A DNA stretch of 64,000 nt from Lachnospiraceae bacterium (GCA_021153325.1 JAGKTQ010000008.1:1-64000); one strand, 5' to 3'. Counted from the first letter of the stretch, positions 51,874 to 62,551 are shown. Program-made: numbers and translations. Notes: generated by a model from the letters alone, not told the origin.

Positions 51874-54800
51874 ATGGGAAACGTGAAACGTATCTATGTA
51901 GAAAAGAAAGAAGCTTTTGCAGTTAAAGCAAAAGAATTAAAAGAAGAGATCCACAGCTATCTTGGTATTGAAGGCGTGGAAGAGGTAAGGGAGTTTATCC
52001 GCTATGATGTGGAAAATATTTCCGAAGAGACTTTTGAAAGAGCGTGCAGAACAGTATTTTCTGAACCACCTGTCGACATTCTTTACGAAGAAACGATTGA
52101 AATTCCTGCAAATGGAAAAGTATTTAGTGTAGAATTTCTTCCAGGACAGTTCGATCAGCGTGCAGATTCTGCAGTGCAGTGTGTGAAATTCTTGAAAGAG
52201 GATGAAGAACCGATCATTAAAACAGCGGTTACTTATTTGATCATAGGACAGATTTCCGAAGATGAATTCTTAAAGATCAAATCTTATTGTATTAACCCGG
52301 TAGATTCCAGAGAAACTGATATGGTAAAACCGGAAACTTTAGTAACAGAGTTCGAAGAGCCGGCAGATGTACTTATCTTTGATGGATTTAAGGATATGCC
52401 AGAAGGAAAGTTAAGAGAACTTTATGATTCCCTTGGACTTGCCATGACTTTCAAAGATTTTCTTCACATTCAGAAATACTTTGCTGGTGAGGAGAACAGA
52501 GATCCATCCATGACAGAGATCAGAGTACTTGATACTTATTGGTCTGACCACTGTCGTCATACAACTTTTTCTACAGAACTTACAAATGTGGAATTTGAAG
52601 ACGGATTTTATAAAGCTCCGATCGAAACAACCTATCAGAGTTATTTGGATACAAGAGAAGAAATTTTCAAAGGCAGAGAGGATAAATTCGTTTGTCTGAT
52701 GGATTTAGCTTTGATGGCAATGAGAAAGTTAAAGAAAGATGGCAAGCTGGATGATATGGAAGAATCCGATGAAATCAATGCTTGTTCCGTTGTTGTTCCA
52801 ATTGAAATGGACTATGGAAATGGACCGGAAAAAGAGGAATGGCTTGTATTCTTTAAAAATGAGACACATAACCATCCTACAGAAATCGAGCCTTTTGGTG
52901 GTGCTGCAACTTGTCTTGGTGGTGCGATCCGTGACCCGCTTTCCGGTAGAGGATATGTATATCAGGCAATGCGTGTTACTGGTGCAGCAGATCCGACAGT
53001 TCCAGTCGCAGATACATTAAAAGGAAAATTATCACAGAAAAAATTAGTACGCGGTGCAGCAAGCGGTTATTCCTCTTACGGAAACCAGATCGGTCTTGCT
53101 ACCGGTTTTGTAAAAGAAATCTACCATCCTTCTTATGTTGCTAAGAGAATGGAAATCGGTGCGGTCATGGGTGCAGCTCCGAGACGAAACGTTATCCGTG
53201 AAACTTCTGATCCGGATGATATCATTATTTTACTTGGCGGACGTACTGGACGTGACGGTTGTGGTGGTGCAACTGGTTCTTCTAAAGTTCATACCGAAAG
53301 CTCCATTGAGACATGTGGTGCAGAAGTGCAGAAAGGTAATGCGCCTACAGAACGTAAGATTCAGAGACTTTTCAGAAGAGAAGAAGTCAGCCGTTTGATC
53401 AAGAAATGTAATGACTTTGGTGCAGGCGGTGTTTCCGTTGCGATCGGTGAGCTTGCAGATGGTCTTGTAGTAGATTTGGACAAAGTCCCGAAGAAATATG
53501 CGGGTCTTGACGGAACAGAACTTGCTATTTCTGAATCTCAGGAAAGAATGGCAGTTGTTGTTTCTCCGAAAGATGTAGAGGAATTTTTAGGATATGCATC
53601 CGAAGAAAACTTAGAGGCAGTTCCAGTTGCAGTAGTAACGGAAGAACCACGTTTAGTTTTGAAATGGAGAGGAAAGGAAATCGTAAATATTGCAAGAGCT
53701 TTCCTTGATACCAATGGTGCACATCAGGAAACAGAAGTATGTGTAGAAATTCCGTCTAAAGAAGACAATTATTTTGAAAAAATAGCAACTCCGGCTGTAG
53801 AAGAAGCATTGGAAAAAGAAGATGTAAAAGCAGCTTGGCTTGCATTATTAAATGATTTAAATGTATGTTCCCAGAAGGGACTTGTGGAAATGTTCGATGG
53901 TTCTATCGGCGCAGGCAGCGTATTTATGCCTTACGGTGGTAAATATCAGTTGACAGAAACACAGGCGATGGTTGCTAAACTTCCGGTACTGAAAGGAAAG
54001 ACGGATACAGTTACGATGATGAGTTATGGTTTTGATCCATATTTATCTTCCTGGAGTCCATATCATGGAGCTGTTTATGCAGTGACAGAATCCATGGCTA
54101 AGATCGTAGCAAACGGTGGTGATTATAAAAAGATCCGTTTCACATTCCAGGAATACTTCCGCAGAATGACTTCAGAAGCAAAACGTTGGAGTCAGCCATT
54201 TGCAGCACTTTTAGGTGCTTATGATGCACAGATGGGCTTCGGACTTCCTTCTATCGGTGGTAAAGATAGTATGTCTGGTACATTCAATGACATTGATGTT
54301 CCACCTACTTTAGTATCTTTTGCAGTAGATATTGCAAAGAAACAGGATATTGTAACACCGGAATTAAAACAGGCAGGAAATAAACTTGTTCGTTTCAGCA
54401 TTGAAAAAGATGATTATGATATGCCGGTTTATGAAAAAGTTATGGAATTGTATGATACGATCCATAGTCTTATTTTGGAAGGAAAGATCGTATCCGCTTA
54501 TGCACTGGATTCCAAAGGTGTGGTAGCTGCAATCAGTAAAATGGCATTTGGTAACAAATTAGGTGTTGCTGTGAATGATGATATGACTACAGCAGACTTA
54601 TTTGAAAATGGATTGGGTGACATCATTGCAGAAGTTTCTGCCGAAACAGCAGCAGAAGTAGAGAAAGAACTGGATGCACAGATTATTGGTACAGTAACAG
54701 AAGAAGCAGTATTTGCTTATAAAGATATGGTGATCACAATGGAAGAAGCATTAAAAGCATGGACTTCCAAGTTGGAAAAAGTATTCCCAACAAAGGCAGT

Positions 54801-55671
54801 AAAAGGAACAGAAGAGGTCGCTTCTCCATTGTTCAAGGCAGACAGCATTTATGTATGCAAAAATAAAGTAGCAAAACCTACTGTGTTTATTCCGGTATTC
54901 CCGGGCACAAACTGCGAATATGACAGTACAAAGGCATTTGAGAGAGCCGGAGCCGAAGTTATCACAAAGGTATTTAAGAATCAGAGTGCAGAAGATATCA
55001 GAGAGTCTGTTGCAGAATTTGAAAAAGCGATTGGACAGGCACAGATTATTATGTTCCCAGGTGGATTCTCAGCAGGTGATGAACCAGATGGTAGTGCGAA
55101 ATTCTTCGCAACTGCATTCCAGAATGAAAAGATGAAGGAAGCAGTTATGAAGCTGTTAAATGAAAGAGATGGTCTTGCACTTGGTATTTGTAACGGATTC
55201 CAGGCATTGATCAAACTCGGACTTGTTCCGTTTGGAGAGATTACCGGACAGACAGAAGAATCACCAACATTGACATTCAATACGATCAACCGTCACATTT
55301 CCAAGATGGTATATACAAAAGTTGTTTCCAACAAATCTCCATGGTTACAGGGGGCAGAACTTGGAAAAACTTATGTTAATCCGGCATCTCATGGTGAAGG
55401 ACGTTTCGTAGCAAGCAAAGAATGGTTAGACAAGTTGTTTGCAAACGGACAGGTTGCAACACAGTATGCAGATATTAACGGAAATGTTTCTATGGACGAA
55501 GAGTGGAACGTAAATGGTTCCTACATGGCAATCGAAGGTATTACATCACCGGATGGCCGTTGCTTAGGAAAAATGGCACATTCTGAACGTAGAGATGATG
55601 CTGTGGCAATCAATATTTACGGAGAGCAGGATCTGAAGATTTTTGAATCTGGTGTAAATTATTTTAAATAA
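51874..55671 (+). CDS. purL: Phosphoribosylformylglycinamidine synthase, single-chain form
   Basis: 1265 residues, the large single-chain PurL, not the PurSQL form. N-terminal and FGAM-synthase core: TYWSDHCRHTTFSTEL, KNETHNHPTEIEPFGGAATC, GGRTGRDGCGGATGSSKVHT. The C-terminal glutaminase has FIPVFPGTNCEYDSTKAF and the nucleophile Cys in ALGICNGFQALIKLG. It uses glutamine and ATP to make FGAM, the substrate of PurM (25884-26909). It is about 23 kb away from purE-purM-purN-purD and has its own promoter and terminator. Confidence 0.96.
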   Translation: MGNVKRIYVEKKEAFAVKAKELKEEIHSYLGIEGVEEVREFIRYDVENISEETFERACRTVFSEPPVDILYEETIEIPANGKVFSVEFLPGQFDQRADSAVQCVKFLKEDEEPIIKTAVTYLIIGQISEDEFLKIKSYCINPVDSRETDMVKPETLVTEFEEPADVLIFDGFKDMPEGKLRELYDSLGLAMTFKDFLHIQKYFAGEENRDPSMTEIRVLDTYWSDHCRHTTFSTELTNVEFEDGFYKAPIETTYQSYLDTREEIFKGREDKFVCLMDLALMAMRKLKKDGKLDDMEESDEINACSVVVPIEMDYGNGPEKEEWLVFFKNETHNHPTEIEPFGGAATCLGGAIRDPLSGRGYVYQAMRVTGAADPTVPVADTLKGKLSQKKLVRGAASGYSSYGNQIGLATGFVKEIYHPSYVAKRMEIGAVMGAAPRRNVIRETSDPDDIIILLGGRTGRDGCGGATGSSKVHTESSIETCGAEVQKGNAPTERKIQRLFRREEVSRLIKKCNDFGAGGVSVAIGELADGLVVDLDKVPKKYAGLDGTELAISESQERMAVVVSPKDVEEFLGYASEENLEAVPVAVVTEEPRLVLKWRGKEIVNIARAFLDTNGAHQETEVCVEIPSKEDNYFEKIATPAVEEALEKEDVKAAWLALLNDLNVCSQKGLVEMFDGSIGAGSVFMPYGGKYQLTETQAMVAKLPVLKGKTDTVTMMSYGFDPYLSSWSPYHGAVYAVTESMAKIVANGGDYKKIRFTFQEYFRRMTSEAKRWSQPFAALLGAYDAQMGFGLPSIGGKDSMSGTFNDIDVPPTLVSFAVDIAKKQDIVTPELKQAGNKLVRFSIEKDDYDMPVYEKVMELYDTIHSLILEGKIVSAYALDSKGVVAAISKMAFGNKLGVAVNDDMTTADLFENGLGDIIAEVSAETAAEVEKELDAQIIGTVTEEAVFAYKDMVITMEEALKAWTSKLEKVFPTKAVKGTEEVASPLFKADSIYVCKNKVAKPTVFIPVFPGTNCEYDSTKAFERAGAEVITKVFKNQSAEDIRESVAEFEKAIGQAQIIMFPGGFSAGDEPDGSAKFFATAFQNEKMKEAVMKLLNERDGLALGICNGFQALIKLGLVPFGEITGQTEESPTLTFNTINRHISKMVYTKVVSNKSPWLQGAELGKTYVNPASHGEGRFVASKEWLDKLFANGQVATQYADINGNVSMDEEWNVNGSYMAIEGITSPDGRCLGKMAHSERRDDAVAINIYGEQDLKIFESGVNYFK

Positions 55672-55686
55672 GCAATGAAATAAGAG

Positions 55687-55726
55687 AGACCTTGTAGAGG
55701 GAAAAAATCCTCTATAAGGTCTTTTC
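55687..55726 (+). terminator. Terminator after purL
   Basis: AGACCTTGTAGAGG 55687-55700 / CCTCTATAAGGTCT 55709-55722, then TTTTC. Confidence 0.88.
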
Positions 55727-55830
55727 TTGACAATTAACTATTTTGTTTATATTATGATTAATAGCATTTTTCCTCACAAAGGGGATCATGTGAGAAACTG
55801 TGAATTATTATTTTAAGGAGAGTAATTATT

Positions 55831-57105
55831 ATGAAAAAGAAAGCACTTGTCCTGCTTCTTGCCTTAAGCTGCACTCTTTCCATGGCTGCATGTTCGGGCT
55901 CAGAATCCGCAGGAACTTTTAAAGCAGAAGATGCTTTTGAAGAAGAATCTACAGAAGTAAAAGAAGAAACAACCGAAGAGGAAACAGAGACTGAATCTGA
56001 AGAGGAAACAGAAACCGAAGAGGAAACAAAGAAATCTTCCAGTAATATGCCTGCGGATTTATCTGATGATATTTACGATTTTCAGATTTCTATTGATGGA
56101 GATATTTATCAGTTCCCAATGTGGTATTCTGAGTTTGAAGCTTTAGGATGGACCTATGATGGAGACAGCAGTGAAACCTTATCTTCTAATCAGTATACAA
56201 CGACAGAAGTTTGGGAAAAAGATGGAGTTAAGGTTTATACAGGATTTGCGAACCTTTCTATGAACACAGCACCATATTCCGAGTGCGAGGTAACAGGTAT
56301 TACTTTGGATAAGTTTTATTTAGAGGACTGTGATTGGGAGATTATTCTTCCGGGCGGCATTCAGTATGGTGTTTCTGACGCAGATGATATAAAGGAAGCT
56401 TATGGTACTCCAACCAGCGATTATGATGGTGATTTGTATTATAGCATGACATATGAATATGATCTTTATCAGGAAATCCAACTTTATGTATATAAAGAAT
56501 CAAACACACTGGAAGAAATTAAAATTCGCAATATGGTCGAATTAGAAGGTGCAGATAATTCGGTTGACGAAACCGTTCCAGATGTTGTGAAAAATTATGT
56601 AGCTCCAACGTCTGTAGGAGATGATTTCTATAGCTTTAACGTAGAATTTGAAGGAAATCTGTATACCCTTCCATGTCCAGTAACAGAGTTTCTTGCTAAT
56701 GGATTTGAAATTAATGAATCCGATTCTGATGCTGTAATTGCAGCAAATAATAACGGTTGGATCGAACTGAAATATAACAACATGACTCTTCGTGCTTTGG
56801 CATATAACTATGCTGATTATGCAACTGTTTTAGAGAACTGCTTTGTGACTTCTGTTGAAACTAGTGAATACGATCCGCAGTTTGATCTTGTGATTCCAGG
56901 TGGTATTAAACGTGGAGATTCCGAAAGCAAATTGAAAAAAGCAATCAATGTATTTAATTACGAATCAGAAACTTCTGATAGCGGATATACATATTATGAG
57001 ATTTACAATCCAGAAGGAAGCATATTGGATAGCTATGATATCGTAGTAAAAGATGGTGTGATCACTTCTATTGAAGTGTCTAATTCTGAAAGTCCAGAAG
57101 AATAA
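55831..57105 (+). CDS. Lipoprotein with two related domains
   Basis: 424 residues with AAGGAGAG upstream. Lipobox MAAC near residue 21 and an acidic Glu/Thr linker to about 70 are followed by two copies of one domain. Corresponding pieces are DDIYDFQISIDGDIYQFPMW / DDFYSFNVEFEGNLYTLPCP and DWEIILPGGIQYGVSD / FDLVIPGGIKRGDSESK. Each is about 150 residues and looks beta-rich. It should sit on the cell surface. I do not recognise a function or ligand. It is alone between terminators. Confidence 0.7.
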   Translation: MKKKALVLLLALSCTLSMAACSGSESAGTFKAEDAFEEESTEVKEETTEEETETESEEETETEEETKKSSSNMPADLSDDIYDFQISIDGDIYQFPMWYSEFEALGWTYDGDSSETLSSNQYTTTEVWEKDGVKVYTGFANLSMNTAPYSECEVTGITLDKFYLEDCDWEIILPGGIQYGVSDADDIKEAYGTPTSDYDGDLYYSMTYEYDLYQEIQLYVYKESNTLEEIKIRNMVELEGADNSVDETVPDVVKNYVAPTSVGDDFYSFNVEFEGNLYTLPCPVTEFLANGFEINESDSDAVIAANNNGWIELKYNNMTLRALAYNYADYATVLENCFVTSVETSEYDPQFDLVIPGGIKRGDSESKLKKAINVFNYESETSDSGYTYYEIYNPEGSILDSYDIVVKDGVITSIEVSNSESPEE

Positions 57106-57111
57106 AAATAT

Positions 57112-57144
57112 AAAAATTCCGGTCATAGTGGCCGGAATTTTTTT
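57112..57144 (+). terminator. Terminator after the duplicated-domain lipoprotein
   Basis: AAAAATTCCGG 57112-57122 / CCGGAATTTTT 57132-57142, followed by further T. Confidence 0.9.
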
Positions 57145-57281
57145 GACTCATAGGTAATTCCGATGAGTTAAAAGCACTTCGTGTAAACGATGCACACTTT
57201 TGTTCCATTGTCAAGAAATTGGTCTGTATTCATAAAAAAGTCGTGAAAAGTGACAAAATCAAAAAAACATATTTGAAGCAG

Positions 57282-57310
57282 TTGAATCAAAAAAAAACGT
57301 ATGATATAAT
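57282..57310 (+). promoter_or_regulatory. Promoter of carAB
   Basis: TTGAAT (57282-57287), 17-bp spacer, TATAAT (57305-57310), extended TGA before the -10. No PyrR-type attenuator is apparent in the short leader. Confidence 0.7.
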
Positions 57311-57344
57311 AAAACGATTATGCGAAAGGAAGACAGGTGAGTAT

Positions 57345-58547
57345 ATGAAGGCATTTTTAATATTGGAAGATGGCACTGTATTTGAGGGAACTCATATCGG
57401 AGCCGACAAAGAAATCATAAGTGAAATTGTTTTTAACACATCGATGGCAGGATACTTGGAAGTACTTACAGATCCTTCCTATGCAGGACAGGCAGTTTGT
57501 ATGACCTATCCTCTTATTGGAAACTATGGTGTGTGCAAAGATGACTGCGAGTCAAGAAAACCTTGGCCAGATGGATTTATCGTAAGAGAATTATCTAGAA
57601 TTCCAAGTAATTTCCGACAGGACATGACAATTCAGGAATATCTGGAAAGCAATGATGTCCCGGGAATCGCAGGAATTGATACTCGTGCCCTTACAAAGAT
57701 CTTAAGGGAAAAGGGTACTATGAATGGTATGATTACTACAAATGAAAATTATAATGTAGATGACATTATTCCAAAATTAAAAGCCTACACTACAGGTAAA
57801 GTAGTAGAAAAAGTAACCTGTGATAATAAATACGAGATAAAGGGAGTTTCTTCTTTAGAAGAAAATGGACCTTTATCAGGAAGTGCAAGCTTTAATAAAG
57901 AAGCATATGAGAATGGTATAAGAGAGAAAAAGCCAGCCCTTGTAAAAGAATTGAATGGAAAAGGCAAAAAGGTTGCTCTTTTGGATTTGGGAGCAAAGAA
58001 AAATATAGCAGATTCTTTAGCAGCAAGAGGCTGTGATGTGACCGTTTATCCGGCAGGAACTTCAGCAAAAGCAATTTTAGCAGATGCACCGGATGGTATT
58101 ATGTTAAGTAATGGACCTGGAGATCCAAAAGAATGTACAGGTATTATTGCAGAAATTAAGAAACTTTATGATTCTGACGTACCTATTTTTGCAATCTGTC
58201 TTGGACATCAGCTGATGGCTCTTGCGACCGGAGCAGATACATACAAATTAAAATATGGTCATAGAGGAGGAAATCATCCGGTAAAAGATCTGCAGACCGG
58301 AAGAGTTTACATCTCTTCACAGAATCATGGTTATGTAGTAGATACAGATAAATTGGATAAAAGTATTGCAGTGCCGGCATTTATTAACGTAAATGATGGT
58401 ACCAATGAAGGTCTTGCCTATACCGGAAAGAATATCTTCACGGTACAGTTCCATCCGGAAGCTTGTCCGGGACCGCAGGATTCCAGTTATTTGTTTGACA
58501 GATTTATTGACATGATGAATAAACAGGAAGGAATGGAGGAGAAATAA
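57345..58547 (+). CDS. carA: Carbamoyl-phosphate synthase small (glutaminase) subunit
   Basis: About 400 residues from ATG 57345; the frame opens earlier, but that part contains the promoter. The N-terminal domain has FNTSMAGYLEVLTDPSYAGQ; the glutaminase domain has nucleophile Cys in FAICLGHQLMALATG and His/Glu in QFHPEACPGP. It supplies ammonia to CarB, encoded one base after its stop, for the first step of pyrimidine and arginine synthesis. Confidence 0.95.
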   Translation: MKAFLILEDGTVFEGTHIGADKEIISEIVFNTSMAGYLEVLTDPSYAGQAVCMTYPLIGNYGVCKDDCESRKPWPDGFIVRELSRIPSNFRQDMTIQEYLESNDVPGIAGIDTRALTKILREKGTMNGMITTNENYNVDDIIPKLKAYTTGKVVEKVTCDNKYEIKGVSSLEENGPLSGSASFNKEAYENGIREKKPALVKELNGKGKKVALLDLGAKKNIADSLAARGCDVTVYPAGTSAKAILADAPDGIMLSNGPGDPKECTGIIAEIKKLYDSDVPIFAICLGHQLMALATGADTYKLKYGHRGGNHPVKDLQTGRVYISSQNHGYVVDTDKLDKSIAVPAFINVNDGTNEGLAYTGKNIFTVQFHPEACPGPQDSSYLFDRFIDMMNKQEGMEEK

Positions 58548-58548
58548 G

Positions 58549-61500
58549 ATGCCAAAGAATCCCAACGTAAAAAAAGTATTAGTAATTGGTTCTGGTCCAA
58601 TTGTTATTGGACAGGCAGCTGAATTTGACTATGCAGGTACACAGGCATGTCGTTCTTTGAAAGAAGAAGGAATTGAAGTTGTACTTGTAAACTCCAATCC
58701 GGCAACCATTATGACAGATAAAGATATTGCAGATAAAGTGTACATTGAGCCATTGACATTAGAAGTACTGGAACAGATTATTGAAAAAGAAAAACCTGAC
58801 AGCGTACTTCCGACGCTGGGTGGACAGGCAGGCTTGAATCTGGGTATGGAGCTGGCAGAGTCCGGCTTTTTAGCAAGTCATAATGTAGCACTTCTTGGTA
58901 CAACTGCAAAAACAATTAAAAAGGCAGAAGACCGTCTGGAATTTAAAGAGACAATGGAAAAGATTGGTGAGCCTTGTGCCGCTTCTTTGGTTGTTGAAAA
59001 TGTAGAAGATGGTGTGGAATTTGCGAAAAAGATCGGTTATCCAGTAGTACTTCGTCCTGCTTATACTTTGGGCGGTTCCGGTGGTGGTATCGCACACAAT
59101 CAGGTAGAATTAGAAGATATTTTGGCAAATGGTCTTAGACTTTCCCGTGTAGGACAGGTTTTAGTAGAACGCTGTATTGCAGGATGGAAAGAGATTGAAT
59201 ACGAAGTAATGCGTGACAGCGCTGGTAACTGTATTACCGTATGTAATATGGAAAATATTGACCCTGTTGGTGTACATACCGGAGATAGTATTGTAGTAGC
59301 ACCTTCTCAGACTTTGAGCGATAAAGAATACCAGATGCTTAGAAGTTCTGCATTAAATATTATCAGTGAATTAGAGATTACAGGTGGATGTAATGTACAG
59401 TTTGCACTTCATCCGACCAGTTTTGAATATTGTGTAATCGAAGTAAACCCTCGTGTAAGCCGTTCTTCCGCACTTGCATCCAAAGCGACCGGATATCCGA
59501 TTGCAAAGGTAGCAGCTAAGATCGCACTTGGCTATACTCTGGATGAAATTAAAAATGCTATTACAGGTAAGACGTATGCAAGTTTTGAACCGGCACTTGA
59601 CTACTGTGTTGTAAAAATGCCACGTCTTCCATTTGATAAATTCATTACAGCAAAGAGAACTTTGACCACACAGATGAAAGCTACTGGAGAAGTTATGAGT
59701 ATTTGTCAGAACTTTGAAGGGGCATTAATGAAGGCTCTCCGTTCTTTAGAGCAGCATGTAGACTGCCTTAGAAGCTATGACTTTTCTGATCTGAGCGCAG
59801 AGGAATTAAAAGAGCGCTTAAAGAAAGTAGACGATCAGAGAATCTATGTCATTGCTGAAGCACTTCGTAAAGGTGTGGATTATGACACCATTCATGAGAT
59901 TACAATGATCGACCATTGGTTTATTGACAAATTGGCAGTGATAGTCGAAATGGAAGATGCATTGGAAAAAGGCCCTCTTACGGTAGAACTTTTGAAAGAA
60001 GCAAAACGTATTGAGTTCCCAGACAATGTCATTGCAAGACTGACAGGAAAGACAGAAGAAGAGATCAAGAAGATGCGTTATGATAATGGAATTACCGCAG
60101 CCTTCAAGATGGTAGATACTTGTGCAGCTGAATTTGAGGCAAGCACACCATACTATTATTCCTGCTTCGGAAGTGAATGTGAAGTTGTAAAAACAAACGA
60201 TAAGAAAAAAGTATTGGTACTTGGTTCCGGTCCAATCCGTATCGGTCAGGGTATCGAATTTGACTATTGTTCTGTGCATGCTACATGGGCTTTCTCAAAA
60301 GCCGGATATGAGACAATTATTATCAATAACAACCCGGAAACAGTAAGTACAGACTTTGATATTGCAGATAAGTTGTATTTTGAACCATTAACACCGGAAG
60401 ATGTAGAAAACATTGTTAACATTGAGAAACCGGACGGAGCTGTTGTGCAGTTCGGTGGACAGACAGCTATTAAGCTGACAGAAAGTCTGATGAAGATGGG
60501 CGTTCCGATTCTTGGAACAAAGGCAGAAGATGTAGATGCAGCAGAGGATAGAGAGCTGTTTGATAAGATTTTGGAAGAAACACAAATACCTCGTGCAGCA
60601 GGTGGAACGGTATATACTGCAGAAGAAGCGAAAGAGGTTGCTCACCGTTTGGGCTATCCGGTATTAGTTCGTCCTTCTTATGTACTTGGCGGACAGGGCA
60701 TGCAGATTGCCATTTCCGATAAAGAAATTGAAGAATTTATGGAGATCATCAACCGTATTGCACAGGATCATCCAATTTTGGTAGATAAATATTTACAGGG
60801 TAAGGAATTGGAAGTAGATGCGGTATGTGATGGTACAGATATTCTCATTCCTGGTATTATGGAACATATCGAGAGAACCGGTGTACACTCTGGCGACTCT
60901 ATTTCTGTATATCCAGCGCATACAGTCAGCAATAAAGTCAAGGAAACGATTGCAGAATATACAAGACGTCTTGCAAAAGCGTTACATGTAAAAGGCCTGA
61001 TCAACATTCAGTTCATTGCAGTAGGTGAAGAAGTGTATGTTATCGAAGTAAACCCACGTTCTTCTCGTACCGTACCTTATATCAGTAAGGTAACGGGTAT
61101 ACCGATCGTAGACCTTGCAACAGAAGTAATCATTGGAAAAACGATCAAAGAGCTTGGATATGAACCAGGACTTCAGAAAGAGGCAGATTATGTGGCAATT
61201 AAAATGCCAGTATTCTCCTTTGAAAAGATTCGTGGTGCAGAGATCAGCTTAGGACCGGAAATGAAATCTACCGGTGAATGTCTGGGTATTGCAAAGACAT
61301 TTAATGAAGCACTTTATAAAGCATTTTTAGGCGCAGGTATTGATCTGCCGAAACATAAACAGATGATCATTACGGTAAAGGATGCAGATAAGGGAGAAGC
61401 AATCGAGATCGGACGTCGTTTTGAAAAATTAGGTTATACCATTTATGCGACAAGAAGTACAGCTGCTGCTTTAAATGAGGCGGGTGTAAAAGCGCGTAAA

Positions 61501-61758
61501 GTAAATAAGATCCAGCAGGAGTCACCGACCGTTATGGACCTTATTTTAGGACACAAGATCGACCTTGTTATTGATACACCAACACAGGGACGTGATAAGT
61601 CAAGAGATGGTTTCTTAATCCGAAGAACTGCAATTGAAACAGGTGTAAACTGTATTACAGCTATGGATACAGCAAGAGCACTTGTTACCAGTCTTGAGAA
61701 TGCAGAGATTAAAGAAAATCTTACATTAGTAGATATTGCTACAATTGCAACGAGATAA
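58549..61758 (+). CDS. carB: Carbamoyl-phosphate synthase large subunit
   Basis: 1069 residues, the standard length, after GGAGG. Two tandem ATP-grasp halves: the first opens KVLVIGSGPIVIGQAAEFDY and contains LPTLGGQAGLNLGME, the second opens KVLVLGSGPIRIGQGIEFDY and contains VVQFGGQTAIKL. The C-terminal MGS-like allosteric domain (from about 935) ends with TAMDTARALV. It makes carbamoyl phosphate from bicarbonate, ATP and the ammonia delivered by CarA. Confidence 0.97.
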   Translation: MPKNPNVKKVLVIGSGPIVIGQAAEFDYAGTQACRSLKEEGIEVVLVNSNPATIMTDKDIADKVYIEPLTLEVLEQIIEKEKPDSVLPTLGGQAGLNLGMELAESGFLASHNVALLGTTAKTIKKAEDRLEFKETMEKIGEPCAASLVVENVEDGVEFAKKIGYPVVLRPAYTLGGSGGGIAHNQVELEDILANGLRLSRVGQVLVERCIAGWKEIEYEVMRDSAGNCITVCNMENIDPVGVHTGDSIVVAPSQTLSDKEYQMLRSSALNIISELEITGGCNVQFALHPTSFEYCVIEVNPRVSRSSALASKATGYPIAKVAAKIALGYTLDEIKNAITGKTYASFEPALDYCVVKMPRLPFDKFITAKRTLTTQMKATGEVMSICQNFEGALMKALRSLEQHVDCLRSYDFSDLSAEELKERLKKVDDQRIYVIAEALRKGVDYDTIHEITMIDHWFIDKLAVIVEMEDALEKGPLTVELLKEAKRIEFPDNVIARLTGKTEEEIKKMRYDNGITAAFKMVDTCAAEFEASTPYYYSCFGSECEVVKTNDKKKVLVLGSGPIRIGQGIEFDYCSVHATWAFSKAGYETIIINNNPETVSTDFDIADKLYFEPLTPEDVENIVNIEKPDGAVVQFGGQTAIKLTESLMKMGVPILGTKAEDVDAAEDRELFDKILEETQIPRAAGGTVYTAEEAKEVAHRLGYPVLVRPSYVLGGQGMQIAISDKEIEEFMEIINRIAQDHPILVDKYLQGKELEVDAVCDGTDILIPGIMEHIERTGVHSGDSISVYPAHTVSNKVKETIAEYTRRLAKALHVKGLINIQFIAVGEEVYVIEVNPRSSRTVPYISKVTGIPIVDLATEVIIGKTIKELGYEPGLQKEADYVAIKMPVFSFEKIRGAEISLGPEMKSTGECLGIAKTFNEALYKAFLGAGIDLPKHKQMIITVKDADKGEAIEIGRRFEKLGYTIYATRSTAAALNEAGVKARKVNKIQQESPTVMDLILGHKIDLVIDTPTQGRDKSRDGFLIRRTAIETGVNCITAMDTARALVTSLENAEIKENLTLVDIATIATR

Positions 61759-61775
61759 TATGATGACGAAAAAGG

Positions 61776-61816
61776 GAAAGCCGGGAGTGGGAAATATCTC
61801 ATTTCCGGTTTCTTTT
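61776..61816 (+). terminator. Terminator after carB
   Basis: GAAAGCCGG 61776-61784 pairs with CCGGTTTC 61805-61812 with one bulge, then TTTT. An inner stem GGAAAT/ATTTCC (61790-61806) overlaps the outer one. Confidence 0.65.
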
Positions 61817-61846
61817 GTGTAAAGGATGATACAGAAAGGAAAGGGC

Positions 61847-62503
61847 ATGAATGCAGTAAGGAACTATCAAAAGGAATTGGACAAAATTATAGAAAAAATA
61901 CAAGATGGACAGACTCCTCGCCTTTTCTTACACAGCTGTTGTGCACCATGTAGCAGTTATGTATTGGAATATTTGCGGAAATATTTTTACATCACTGTCT
62001 TTTATTATAACCCTAATATTTCTATGGAACCGGAATACCGAAAACGTGTAGAAGAGCAGAAACGCCTGATCGCTGCTTATAATGAAAGATTAGAAACGGG
62101 ATATCCGATTGCTATCATCGAAGGGGATTATGAACCGGAGCAATTTTTTCATATTGCAAAAGGGTTAGAAGATTGTCCGGAAGGTGGCGAAAGATGTTTT
62201 GCATGTTTCCGGCTACGTTTGCAGAAGACGGTGGAGGAAGCAGTAAAAGGAAAGTTTGACTATTTTGCTACGACATTGACGATCAGTCCACTAAAAAATG
62301 CAGCAAAATTAAATGAAATAGGGGAAGAATTGGCAGAAAAGTATAAGATTGCATGGCTTCCATCGGATTTCAAAAAGCGGAATGGATATAAAAGATCTAT
62401 TGAATTATCAAGGGAATATGAGCTTTACAGACAGGATTATTGTGGGTGTATTTATTCCAAGATGGAAAGAGAAAAGCAAAATAGTGTTAAAAAAGTAAAT
62501 TGA
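61847..62503 (+). CDS. queH: Epoxyqueuosine reductase QueH
   Basis: About 218 residues from ATG 61847, preceded by GGAAAGG; ATG 61826 lies too close to AAAGG. The paired cysteines of the QueH (DUF208) family are HSCCAPCSSYVLEYL, CFACFRLRL and DYCGCIYS. QueH reduces epoxyqueuosine to queuosine in tRNA using an iron-sulfur cluster, as a substitute for QueG. It is between carB and argS, and no other queuosine genes are in the window. Confidence 0.9.
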   Translation: MNAVRNYQKELDKIIEKIQDGQTPRLFLHSCCAPCSSYVLEYLRKYFYITVFYYNPNISMEPEYRKRVEEQKRLIAAYNERLETGYPIAIIEGDYEPEQFFHIAKGLEDCPEGGERCFACFRLRLQKTVEEAVKGKFDYFATTLTISPLKNAAKLNEIGEELAEKYKIAWLPSDFKKRNGYKRSIELSREYELYRQDYCGCIYSKMEREKQNSVKKVN

Positions 62504-62522
62504 GAGAATTTTTAAAGATTTA

Positions 62523-62551
62523 TTGCGTAATTTGCATAAAAATTATATAAT
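62523..62551 (+). promoter_or_regulatory. Promoter of argS
   Basis: TTGCGT (62523-62528), 17-bp spacer, TATAAT (62546-62551). The 68-nt stretch before the ATG is too short for a T-box leader. Confidence 0.65.

Noticed and set aside
59818..60279. Minus-strand frame inside carB
   Set aside because: carB is intact and conserved through this stretch; the reverse frame has no ribosome site or family.
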